Source: Pyropia yezoensis
Taxonomy: Eukaryota > Rhodophyta > Bangiophyceae > Bangiales > Bangiaceae
DNA: 64,000 nt
Direction of reading: 5' to 3'
NCBI GenBank assembly: GCA_009829735.1
Contig: CM020619.1
Span: 8,608,375 to 8,672,374, forward strand
Shown: piece by piece, positions 48,649 through 57,440 of the stretch
Layout: the number at the start of each line of letters is the position of its first letter
How positions within the stretch are numbered: the first letter of the stretch is position 1
Notes under the pieces: model-generated
Database searches by the model: none
Seen by the model: the letters and a program-made list of their open reading frames with translations, nothing else
Told to the model about the DNA's origin: nothing
Made by a program: the position numbers and the translations under genes

Positions 48649-50595
48649 ATGGCTAGCTCGGACCCCCCGTCGTCCGGGGAGTACACGGGTGACGCACGTA
48701 CTTCAGTGCCTTTGAATACTGGTGAGACACAGGTGGGTTTACCTGGGGTCGCAGAGGGACTAGAGGTCCCTCAAGCCAGCAGGACTGGAAGTGCGGGCGG
48801 GCAACAGGCCACCCCGACTCAGTCGGGAGTTCACTCGGGTGACACTTCTGACGTGGGTGGGCCGAAGTCTGGCCACCGCGTGGTATACTCAACGGGAACG
48901 TCCCAAGGGGTGAGGACTGTCCCCGCGAGTTCCACTCGGGTTGGAGCCAACTTTGGCATGGAGCCATCGCCAACTAGGCTTTCGGAGGACGGCGGACCTC
49001 CGTTGGTCGGCGATGGGCTCGCGCCCATGCCCCCGGTTGAGACCCCTGAGGAACGTGGTTACCCCTCAGGTGGACTCCCGGAGGCGGACCGAGACTCAAC
49101 TGGAGTCGTCAATCCACTCCTCGCGGAAACTGTCCGTCGGGAGGCGACCAATGTGTTGCGGCAGACTTTGCCGGACCTGGTGGTCACGATGACGAATACT
49201 ATTCTGAATCAGATTGTAGCGAGTTTGCCAGATGGCCTGAATGTCCAGACCGGATTGGGGCTTTCGAGCCCACAGGCGCAGGGGGAATCCCTCCCCACGC
49301 CTATCTCGGGTCGCCCCGAACTGGGGGCGACACCTGTGACTCCCAACGAGGGAGCCACACCATACGCGGTGGGGCGTACGCCCTTCACGGGGGAGTTCCC
49401 CTCGGAAACGCCGGCGGCTACACCAAGCTCGCCGTACCAGACTACAGGCACTGAGGGTGGACTTACCCCAGTGCCACAGCGGCTGTTCCCTCAACGTGAG
49501 GTGCCGCCCAAGATTCAGGTAGCCAACCCGGTCTACCAGCGGATCTTTGACTGTGAGACCTACGCTCTCCACAACAAGTCGGTGGCGTATGGTCCTGACC
49601 AGGCCCGAGCTATGGGCCGTGCCAAGAAGAATGCACTTCATTCTTTTGGGCACAGAGCGGAGTGGGATGGAACTCCCCCCCTCCGTGTCTTTGAGTTCCT
49701 ACGTCGTTTCACAAAAGCCTGTGACGACAATGCCATAAGTGAAGGCATGGCTTTTTACATGCTACAGGAGTTTACGAAGGGAGACCTGCGGACAGAACTT
49801 ATGTCCGTCATGCCCAGCTCCTCAAGTGGAGGCGCTGGGGAGGTGACGTCCTATTTGGAGCTCGTCAACTGGTTGTTGAGGGCCATGGTTGATGAAGCGG
49901 CGTTGGCTTCTCAAGTCGAGGAGTTTACGCAAGCCCATCAGGAAGAGGCGGAGGACGAGTTGTCCTTTGCGGAGCGAGTCCGTAAGCTCAACAATCTTTG
50001 TGGGTTTCTTCATCCACAAGCTGTGGTGAAGAGTCGGTTTGTGGAAGGACTCCACTGGTCAGTCCGGATGGAGACCCGGGAGCATAACACTGCCCGGGCG
50101 ACCCTGGCCGAGTTGGCTAGGTTCGCCTACCGCAGAGGCGAGGCCTACCGCAAGTTGCGGGAGGAACAACGCCAGGAGCGTCAGGCCGAGTTGGCCAAGG
50201 AACGGGAAGAGGCGCGCCAGGCCAGAGAGTTGCGAGAGGCACGCCGAATCCGCAAGGAGAGGGTGGTAGCTGCCGTGGGAACTTCCCAAGGTACCTCGTC
50301 GTCTTCCCCAGTTGGGAAGACCCCTCCGGGAACTGATCATCGGTGTTGGAACTGCAACTCCGATGGTCACTGGGCATATGATTGCCCCAAGTTGAGTAAA
50401 CGCATCCAACAGCTTGTTAGGAATGCGAGTAAGAAGTCGGCTACGAACGAAGTGCGTTCACGCCGCGAGGGTGGGTCTCGACCAGTGGTGGCGGTCGCCA
50501 CACCCTCGACGGAGGGGGCGGACACGTCGTCCTCGGACTCGTCGTCGTCCCCTTCGCCCTCAGATTCGGACGCCAAGTCGGCGGGAAACGAATGA
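48649..50595 (+). CDS. gag: Gag of family-3 element (648 aa)
   Basis: The ATG at 48649 starts MASSDPPSSGEY. A Pro/Ser/Gly/Thr-rich N-terminal half is followed by a capsid-like helical region from about residue 290 (VYQRIFDCETYALHN, LRVFEFLRRFTKACDD, where family-1 Gag has ICAFLRRFVKACND). A charged coiled-coil-like stretch rich in E/R/Q lies near residues 490-545, and a CCHC zinc knuckle (CWNCNSDGHWAYDC) near 566-579. A Ser/Asp tail ends GNE-stop. The stop overlaps the first ATG of the pol frame (ATGA). Gag forms the particle and binds genomic RNA. Confidence 0.92.
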   Translation: MASSDPPSSGEYTGDARTSVPLNTGETQVGLPGVAEGLEVPQASRTGSAGGQQATPTQSGVHSGDTSDVGGPKSGHRVVYSTGTSQGVRTVPASSTRVGANFGMEPSPTRLSEDGGPPLVGDGLAPMPPVETPEERGYPSGGLPEADRDSTGVVNPLLAETVRREATNVLRQTLPDLVVTMTNTILNQIVASLPDGLNVQTGLGLSSPQAQGESLPTPISGRPELGATPVTPNEGATPYAVGRTPFTGEFPSETPAATPSSPYQTTGTEGGLTPVPQRLFPQREVPPKIQVANPVYQRIFDCETYALHNKSVAYGPDQARAMGRAKKNALHSFGHRAEWDGTPPLRVFEFLRRFTKACDDNAISEGMAFYMLQEFTKGDLRTELMSVMPSSSSGGAGEVTSYLELVNWLLRAMVDEAALASQVEEFTQAHQEEAEDELSFAERVRKLNNLCGFLHPQAVVKSRFVEGLHWSVRMETREHNTARATLAELARFAYRRGEAYRKLREEQRQERQAELAKEREEARQARELREARRIRKERVVAAVGTSQGTSSSSPVGKTPPGTDHRCWNCNSDGHWAYDCPKLSKRIQQLVRNASKKSATNEVRSRREGGSRPVVAVATPSTEGADTSSSDSSSSPSPSDSDAKSAGNE

Positions 50596-50628
50596 CCGTT
50601 GGAGCTGGTCGTCCGAAGCTCACAACGG
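50583..50628 (+). promoter_or_regulatory. Programmed -1 ribosomal frameshift signal (heptamer plus stem-loop)
   Basis: The slippery heptamer G GGA AAC (50583-50589) is in gag register. A 6-nt spacer (50590-50595) includes the gag stop. An 11-bp stem follows: arms 50596-50606 and 50617-50628, one bulged A at 50622, and a 10-nt loop. Loop bases 50609-50614 (TCGTCC) could pair with 50653-50658 (GGACGA) to form a pseudoknot. Pol is open in exactly the -1 frame. The geometry matches known -1 frameshift sites; efficiency is not knowable from sequence. Confidence 0.8.
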
Positions 50629-53600
50629 CAGCCTCGGCCAAGTGGGCCAAGAGGACGAACCAACCGTGTCGGATACTGCGGCGACCTAAGGGAGTCCGCC
50701 CACCTCGGGTGGGACTTCCCAAGAACGTAAACCCACGTCGGGTCATCGCGGTGCTGACGGGTGAGAACTTCCAGGTGGCTGGACGGGTGCAACTTGCCCC
50801 CGGCCGCGCCTGTTGTGCCCGTATCGTACTTGATACCGGGTCAGGAGCCTCCTTGATACGCAAGTCGCTATTACCAAAGGGGATGAGGCTCCAACGCTGG
50901 AAGTCTAAAGCTGACCATCTGATCGATATCAATGGTGGGGTACTTCCCATCGTTGGTGCCGTGACCCTACCAACTCGGTTGGGGACCCATGAGGTCGACG
51001 TGACCTATGGTGTAGTTGAGAATATATCGGTACCCCTGCTTCTGGGTACCCCTTATGTCGTAACACAAGTGCCTTTGATTTGTGGCCCTGAGTACTGGGT
51101 CAAGTTGATGAATGGGGAGACTATCCCCATCCTTGGTAAGGGAAAGTCTGTGGCTCCTGTGACAGTTTCACAGTCGAAGCCTGTTTGTTCTGTGAGGGAA
51201 GGGTTTACTGCTACTCTGCGTTTAGCCCGTAAAGTCATGTTGCCCCCCAACTCGGTGGCGCACGTGGATGTTGTAACTGATTATGCGGGGAACGGGTTGG
51301 TGCACCCTAACCCCCGTCTTGCTCGCAAGCACCAAGTGCATGTTGCCCTTGGCACGATGGACTCCAAAGCCGGAGTCCCGTGGAGGATCCAGGTGATGAA
51401 CCTGAGCTCGTCGCCCAAGTTCTTCAAGTCGGGGGCCAAGTTCGGCTATATCGACCAACACGAGGGACCGGTAGTAGCGGTCACCCTCAGCGCGGGCGCA
51501 AGTAGCGACCCGCAGTCCGGAAAGGAGAAGCATCAAGCCAAGTCGGCCGCCTCTCCTCGGCCCCAGGTAAACATGGAGGGTGTTCCACCCAGGTTGAGGG
51601 TTCAAGTTGAACGCCTCTTGGACCAATATCACAAGTTGTGGGATGGTCAATTGGGACTCATGAGAGCTACCCAACACCGGATCGAGTTGAAACCCGGTGC
51701 GCCCCCTATACGCCAACAACCGTATAGGGGGGGACCCCGTTCAAGGGCCCTCGTTAAGGAGCAAGTTGCTCGCATGGAGGCCCTCGATGTGATCGAGGCC
51801 AGCAACGCCGAGTGGGCGAGTCCGGTGGTGATCGTCCCCAAAGTTGATGGGACCCCCCGGTTCTGTATCGACTACCGTAAGCTCAACGAGAGCACGGTGA
51901 AGGATAGTTATCCCCTACCTCGGATGGATGACTGTCTGGACTCTCTGGGGGAGGCAAACGTGTTCTCTACCCTGGACTGTAACGCGGGGTACTGGCAAAT
52001 TCCCATTGCCCCGGAGGACAGGCATAAAACTACCTTTACCTGTCACTGTGGTACCTACCAGTGCAAGCGCCTACCGTTTGGCCTGTGTAACGCGCCGGCA
52101 ACTTTCCAGCGCGCTATGGACATGATTCTGGCCGGAGTACGGTGGCAGATCTGTCTCGTGTACCTAGACGATATCATTGTGTTCTCCCGAAGTCCGGAGG
52201 AACACATTGGCCATCTTGGCCAGGTGTTCAAGCTACTTGCTGACGCCGGAGTGTCACTGAAGGCGAGTAAGTGCCACCTCTTCACTCAAGAGGTGGAGTA
52301 CTTGGGACATGTTGTCCGTCCGGGGCGTCTCAGTGTCAACGAGAAAAACTTGAGGGCCATCCGCAAGGCTCAGTACCCCCGGACCCAGACCCAGATGAGG
52401 AGCTTCCTCGGGATGTGTAACGTGTACCGACGTTTCACTAAGGGCTTCGCCAAAGTGGCGAAGCCGTTGAATGAGTTAGTGAGCTCAACGCTACCGAAGA
52501 ACCTGCCTCCCCCAAGTCGGGTGGAGCAGGAATCCTTTGAGACTCTTCGGGACCTTCTGCTGAAGCCCCCTATCCTGGCTATTCCCAGGTTGGGAGGCCA
52601 CTACATCCTGGATGTGGACGCTAGCTACGACCAACTTGGTTGTGTGTTGCTTCAGCAACAGCCGGACAAGGAGTACTTGCCGGTGGGATACTTCAGCAAG
52701 GGGCTAAACTCGGCCGAGAAGAACTACGGAGTCACCGAGTTGGAAGGACTCGCAGTGGTATGGGCGGTGACGTCACTTCGTCACTACCTAGAGGGTGAGA
52801 AGTTCCTCATCCGCTGCGACCACCGCGCGTTGCAGTTCATCTTCAAGACGGACTGTACGAACACTCGTCTCAACCGGTGGAGGGTGCGACTTGCACCCTT
52901 CAACTTTGATATTGAGTACCGACCTGGCAGGCAACATGCCCTTGCCGACGGCCTCTCTCGGGTACCTACCGAGGGACTGGACACCACCCCAGTCGATGAG
53001 GACATCCCCATCGTGGGGGTAGTCACGCGCTCGGGTCAGGCGTTGAATCCCGAGGCGCCAGGGAACAAGAAGTACTTGCCCCTGTCCCTGGACGAAGTAG
53101 TGAAGGCCCAGGCCGAGGATCCCTTCTGCAAGTCGCAGAGGGATACCCTGGATACAGTGGCGGAGACGCGGTTCTTCCTGGGAGACGATGGCCTCCTCAT
53201 GAGGAGGGGGGTATTCCAGGGGACCGAACAACTTGTCGTCCCCGCATCCCTCAAGGACAGTATCCTTGAGAGGGAGCATAACGCTCCCACGGGTGGACAC
53301 CTGGGGTCTAGTAAACTGTACCAGACCCTGAGGACCAGGTACTACTGGCCGTCCATGGTGGTGGACATCTACAGTTGGGTGGCTGCCTGCACAAGTTGTG
53401 CACAGAACCGTCTGATGGAACGGCGGCCTACTACGGCTATGCTATTGTTCCCGGCCAAGGAGCCCTTCGCCGCGTTGGCGATGGACATCCTTGGGCCACT
53501 GCCAGTGACCGAGGAGGGCAACCAGTACCTCCTGGTCATCTGTGACCGCTTCACGAAACTTACGCGAGCGATCCCACTGGCAGAGATCACGGCCATGTCG

Positions 53601-54575
53601 GTCGTGTCAGCCTTCCTAGATCACTGGGTTGCCGCGTATGGCATTCCGGATAGTACACTATCGGACAATGGACCGCAATTTGCGTCTGTACTGTTTCAAG
53701 GAGTGCTGGATATGTTGGGGGTTAAGGCAAACTATGCCACCCCCTACCACCCACAAACTAATGGGCAGGTGGAGCGCTTCAACAAAACTATTGTTAGGCA
53801 GCTGCGCCATTATGTGAGTGAGCACGTGAAGACGTGGGACCAATACATTTCTATTCTGACCACTGCCTACAATTCGCAGGTTCACTCATCTACCGGGGAA
53901 GTACCCCTCGCTTTTGTGACCCCCCGTCGCGTGCGGTCTATTGCTGTGCGGCGGTCGCTCCCAACTAGGGAGGATGATGGCAGCACGCCTACTCCTACTG
54001 AGAGTAAGGCGGAGTTCGCTGCTAGGCTTGAACACCTCATCCCTAAAGTCAGGGCTGAGATGGACAAAGCACAAAAGCGCTACAAGCGTACCTTTGACAA
54101 AAAGGTGCGCAATGCTAAACATGTCCCCGAGCAGGGTGACTGGGTGCTGGTACACTTGCACACCCCAACTGGGGGTAAGCTGGTATTCCAGACGAAGGGA
54201 CCGTACCAGGTCCTTCGTACTGATGGGCGGCGTTTCACCATCGAAAGTAACGATGGGGTCCGCACAGTGAACGGACAGGACGTGGTCAAAGTTGCACCAC
54301 CGTCTGCAGGCGACCCAGCTTGGGCGCGTGCTTTGAAAACGTGGCGCCTGCCCTCGCTGCCTGCAGCCAAACAGGGCCCGCAGGAGTACGTGTTCGACAA
54401 GTTCATCGACCACGGCTGGGATGAGGATACTGACCGCCTCATGTTGAGGGTGCGTTGGTTTGGCTACAAAGCCAAGGATGATACGTGGGAGTATGTGGAG
54501 GACCTTCCTGCTGAGAGGGTCCGGGCGTACTGTGCCCGGAACGAGATAGACCCTAACAGCCCTCCCTCAACGTGA
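50589..54575 (+). CDS. pol: Pol polyprotein of family-3 element
   Basis: The frame runs from the slippage point to the stop at 54575 (1328 codons); the first ATG in frame is at 50592. The order is: protease (IVLDTGSG near residue 78), reverse transcriptase (FCIDYRKLNE, LPFGLCNAPATFQRAMD, YLDDIIVFS near 525), RNase H (ILDVDASYDQLG, CDHRALQFI), integrase with HHCC finger (HLGSSKLYQTLRTRYYW, CTSCAQNR) and DDE residues (AMDILGPL, LSDNGPQF, HPQTNGQVERFNKT), a GPY/F module (KGPYQVLRTDG), and a C-terminal chromodomain (YVFDKFIDHGW, LRVRWFGYKAKDDTWEYV). No defects are seen. It makes cDNA and integrates it; the chromodomain may steer integration to modified chromatin. Confidence 0.95.
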   Translation, partial: RMTVGAGRPKLTTAASAKWAKRTNQPCRILRRPKGVRPPRVGLPKNVNPRRVIAVLTGENFQVAGRVQLAPGRACCARIVLDTGSGASLIRKSLLPKGMRLQRWKSKADHLIDINGGVLPIVGAVTLPTRLGTHEVDVTYGVVENISVPLLLGTPYVVTQVPLICGPEYWVKLMNGETIPILGKGKSVAPVTVSQSKPVCSVREGFTATLRLARKVMLPPNSVAHVDVVTDYAGNGLVHPNPRLARKHQVHVALGTMDSKAGVPWRIQVMNLSSSPKFFKSGAKFGYIDQHEGPVVAVTLSAGASSDPQSGKEKHQAKSAASPRPQVNMEGVPPRLRVQVERLLDQYHKLWDGQLGLMRATQHRIELKPGAPPIRQQPYRGGPRSRALVKEQVARMEALDVIEASNAEWASPVVIVPKVDGTPRFCIDYRKLNESTVKDSYPLPRMDDCLDSLGEANVFSTLDCNAGYWQIPIAPEDRHKTTFTCHCGTYQCKRLPFGLCNAPATFQRAMDMILAGVRWQICLVYLDDIIVFSRSPEEHIGHLGQVFKLLADAGVSLKASKCHLFTQEVEYLGHVVRPGRLSVNEKNLRAIRKAQYPRTQTQMRSFLGMCNVYRRFTKGFAKVAKPLNELVSSTLPKNLPPPSRVEQESFETLRDLLLKPPILAIPRLGGHYILDVDASYDQLGCVLLQQQPDKEYLPVGYFSKGLNSAEKNYGVTELEGLAVVWAVTSLRHYLEGEKFLIRCDHRALQFIFKTDCTNTRLNRWRVRLAPFNFDIEYRPGRQHALADGLSRVPTEGLDTTPVDEDIPIVGVVTRSGQALNPEAPGNKKYLPLSLDEVVKAQAEDPFCKSQRDTLDTVAETRFFLGDDGLLMRRGVFQGTEQLVVPASLKDSILEREHNAPTGGHLGSSKLYQTLRTRYYWPSMVVDIYSWVAACTSCAQNRLMERRPTTAMLLFPAKEPFAALAMDILGPLPVTEEGNQYLLVICDRFTKLTRAIPLAEITAMSVVSAFLDHWVAAYGIPDSTLSDNGPQFASVLFQGVLDMLGVKANYATPYHPQTNGQVERFNKTIVRQLRHYVSEHVKTWDQYISILTTAYNSQVHSSTGEVPLAFVTPRRVRSIAVRRSLPTREDDGSTPTPTESKAEFAARLEHLIPKVRAEMDKAQKRYKRTFDKKVRNAKHVPEQGDWVLVHLHTPTGGKLVFQTKGPYQVLRTDGRRFTIESNDGVRTVNGQDVVKVAPPSAGDPAWARALKTWRLPSLPAAKQGPQEYVFDKFIDHGWDEDTDRLMLRVRWFGYKAKDDTWEYVEDLPAERVRAYCARNEIDPNSPPST

Positions 54576-54686
54576 GGGAAGGCCGAGCAACAGTGCCAAG
54601 AGAGTGCTTCAAGTCGAAGTGGTACGCAGAGTGGCTTTAAACTACAGCCCTAACCCTCACACTCTCACAACAAAGGCAGCTGCCAA

Positions 54687-56630
54687 CTAGGCACGCATGC
54701 TAGACTCTCCCACTCCACGGCCCTCGCCCTCACGTGGAGGCGAGCGGCGAGACCCACGCCGATAACGGTCTCCACTCGTTGGAAGGGGCGGCGGCTCCAA
54801 GTCGGAACCGTCGCGCCCCTCACGGTCGCGCAAGTGGCGCCGACCGTGGCTACTCTTCTGCCTGGTCTTGCGCGCAAGTTTGCGACGCAGACGCTGGACA
54901 GACTCCGTCTCCGATGGGGTAGAGGACTCCGAGACGGAGTAAGACAACTCGTCTTCCGACACGGAGGGAGAGCGCCGCGAGTGACGGCGACGACGGCGAG
55001 GAGGCGAGTATGCCCGGCTCGCACGACGCTTGCCACGCCCAAGTGGGGTTGGCTGGGGCATAATAGCCCCAATGCGAGCCAACTCGGCCGTCATAAACTC
55101 CGCCACCGACTCGCAACTCGCGGTCGCCACTGCAGTACGAACGCGCTCCTCAAGTTGAGGAGTCTCGGAACTTTGGAGGGTTGCGGTCGACGCGGCCAAC
55201 CAGGAAATGGTGCGCACCAACGTGGTGATCATCATCTCTGAGGTTAGAGGCGTGGGCGGTAACACCAACTTGGGGTATACCGTCAGGAGGGTGGCCCCCA
55301 AGTTGGGAGACACCGGTGTGGATGACTCCACGGCCACGCTGATCGGGATGTTCCCGTGAGGCTGGAAAGGAACAGGAGGAAGCGGAGGGGCACGCCGAGG
55401 TGGCGGTACCCGGGTGTAACTGCGACCCCGACTTGGGGCTCCCGCAGTAGGTTGAGTCATATGGTCATCATATGAGGGCACAGCCATAACTATGGGCTTG
55501 TCCGGGGGTGGCGCAGTGTGACGATCCACCCCCGGGGCATACGGGTAGTCCCCGATGCCCAACCCCTCTCGTAGGACCACACGGCCGTCGTGAAGTTCAC
55601 GAGCGACCCACACGAACTGGCGAAGTGCGCCATCGTCCTTGGGCCCCCGAGTGGGGCGGCGCAACTTGTGCTCAATGCTCTCCCACTCGATAAACTTGTG
55701 GAGGCGGAGCATCTCCTCAAGTAGAGTGAGTTGTCCTGACGAGCACCCCTCAGCAACTAGCTGAGGGGTGAGCTGTTCCAAACCCTGGATGAGCCGGAGG
55801 GGGAGATGCCAGAGCATCCCCCGCCGCTGAACACATGACACCCAGGTCGACATGACCTCGAGGAGCCACTGGGTGGCCAACATGGCCCACACCAGATGAT
55901 CAGGGCCAGCCGTCAACATGACGGAGCCGAAGTGGTCAAGCAACCGTGGCAACAATGCCGGGAACCCGTAGGGGACCTCAACTTGAGGCCACCACTCGGG
56001 CTTCTTCGGGTAGTATTGCTCCTTACTGGCAGCAGACTGCTGAGGAAACTCAAGTTGAGCCGAGGTCACCAAGTAGGGACCTCGCCGGAAGTCCTTCTCC
56101 ATCCGCACATCAAAGTGATGAGTGTGCGGATCGGCCTCGTGAAGGTACGGGGGGCGAGTTGCCACCGCGTCCCAAGTGAAGATCGGCAAGTCGCCGGGAC
56201 CCGGGATAGTTCCCCCGCGGTCCACCATGGCCTTGGCCCGCTGCACGTCCTCGACCTCCTCGTCGTCCAGGAAGGCAAACTGGTCCGTCCTGAAGCCGGC
56301 AGGGAACCCGACCCTACGGGGATACTTCTCCCGTAGGCGGTCCCATACCCGACCCATCGCTGCGCCGAGTCGGCCACAGCGAAGAACAGTCAACCCCTCC
56401 TCATACAGAGGCCAAGCGGGGTAAAACCACCGCCCCAAGGCCTCACGCGGGACAACTTGTCCCGCCTCCGGGGGAGATCCTGCCGTCAACCCAAAGCCGG
56501 GTGACGCGGGAGTCCCACCCCCCGGAGCGATCGCGGAGCCCCCGCCGGAAGTCCCGGCAGGCGCTGCACCGTAGGAGGTGTCCTCCATACGCTCATCGAG
56601 AGAGTCCGTCTCCACTCCCGGAGTCGCCAT
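54687..56630 (-). CDS. Antisense ORF protein of family-3 element (647 aa)
   Basis: The ATG at 56630 (MATPGVETDSLDER) lies about 340 bp inward of the 3' LTR; the frame is open for 647 codons and ends 111 bp from the pol stop. The core at about residues 60-360 carries RRGPYLVTSAQLEFPQQS, KEQYYPKKPEWWPQVEVP, LLDHFGSVML, TQWLLEVMSTW and RRGMLWHLPLRL. These align with the family-1 protein (YYPK, VEIPVGF, W.LP) and the family-2 protein (FGSV, LFHLP). The last 110 residues are Arg/Ser-rich like SR or nucleic-acid-binding tails. The frame continues upstream of the ATG without a stop for 57 codons. Function unknown; intact in this young copy. Confidence 0.85.
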   Translation of the reverse strand: MATPGVETDSLDERMEDTSYGAAPAGTSGGGSAIAPGGGTPASPGFGLTAGSPPEAGQVVPREALGRWFYPAWPLYEEGLTVLRCGRLGAAMGRVWDRLREKYPRRVGFPAGFRTDQFAFLDDEEVEDVQRAKAMVDRGGTIPGPGDLPIFTWDAVATRPPYLHEADPHTHHFDVRMEKDFRRGPYLVTSAQLEFPQQSAASKEQYYPKKPEWWPQVEVPYGFPALLPRLLDHFGSVMLTAGPDHLVWAMLATQWLLEVMSTWVSCVQRRGMLWHLPLRLIQGLEQLTPQLVAEGCSSGQLTLLEEMLRLHKFIEWESIEHKLRRPTRGPKDDGALRQFVWVARELHDGRVVLREGLGIGDYPYAPGVDRHTAPPPDKPIVMAVPSYDDHMTQPTAGAPSRGRSYTRVPPPRRAPPLPPVPFQPHGNIPISVAVESSTPVSPNLGATLLTVYPKLVLPPTPLTSEMMITTLVRTISWLAASTATLQSSETPQLEERVRTAVATASCESVAEFMTAELARIGAIMPQPTPLGRGKRRASRAYSPPRRRRRHSRRSPSVSEDELSYSVSESSTPSETESVQRLRRKLARKTRQKSSHGRRHLRDREGRDGSDLEPPPLPTSGDRYRRGSRRSPPREGEGRGVGESSMRA

Positions 56631-56956
56631 GGCTCTCCCCAAGTTGGGGAGAGACGTCCTGGCTATCGCGGCACGAGACCCGCCTCGAGTTGAGGGGGAC
56701 TCGGATCGTGGGTAAACGGGTGGCCTCCCCAGCGTGGGGTGGCCCCGTGTAAGGTGAAGGAGAAGTGGTGGTGGTGGTGAGGTGTGAACCGGGGAGAGCA
56801 AGCTGCCAAGTGGGCAAGCTTGAGGAGAGGGGCGGCCAACGTGACCGCCTCCACATCCGCGTTACGTACTCAAGGGGGGACAGCAAGTCGCGTCCCCCCC
56901 CAACGCCGAGACGTGCGTTTACGCACCCCCTCACAGGGCCGACCGGGTCGGTCGGA

Positions 56957-56972
56957 ACTGAGGAGAGGGGAG
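56957..56972 (+). promoter_or_regulatory. Polypurine tract, family-3 element
   Basis: The purine-rich run GAGGAGAGGGGAG lies directly before the TG of the 3' LTR. Confidence 0.75.
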
Positions 56973-57440
56973 TGTGGCAGTATTGACCCCCAGGTAGGGG
57001 GCAACACGTGCCATGCAAGGGGCGGCAGGCCACTAGCCTGGTCCGTTCCTCCCCCTGCATTTGGGTCCATATTCCCTAAGTTCGGGATAGTTAGCTTAGT
57101 AGTAAATCCAACTTGGATTTGAGGGTTTTCTGCATTTATCGTCTTGAATTTTCGTGTGGCCCGGTGGGCAGGTGCTGGGGTGGGAGATTCTGAGTGGCGA
57201 GATTCTGAGTGGACCCTGGGGGGATAAGGGGAGGGACAGCGGGGCTTGGCCCTGCGTCCCCGTCCCGACCAAGAAACTGTTGGACCACACACCATCTTCT
57301 TGTTTGTCCGTGGGGGGATTGCCCCACAACAGGGATAGAGTGTGTGCGACTTGCACTTCTTCCGGTTCCCCCGACACGGGAGGCAGCCCTCGCACACCGC
57401 CCCAACTTGGGTACTGTGTGTGCGAGTGGTTTTTGCCACA
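56973..57440 (+). repeat. 3' LTR, family-3 element (468 bp)
   Basis: Same length as, and by eye identical to, the 5' LTR. The proteins conceptually read through both LTRs on the minus strand agree over about 150 residues. Confidence 0.93.

Larger units (their letters stand above)
48062..57440 (+). mobile_element. Complete family-3 chromodomain LTR retrotransposon (young)
   Basis: 5' LTR 48062-48529, primer-binding site 48532-48548, gag 48649-50595, -1 frameshift signal 50583-50628, pol 50589-54575, antisense ORF 56630-54687, polypurine tract 56957-56972, 3' LTR 56973-57440. Both LTRs are 468 bp and look identical by eye. The target duplication CTGAC (48057-48061 and 57441-57445) is perfect. 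All three ORFs are open. It is nested in pol of copy B, so it is younger than that copy. Confidence 0.95.
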
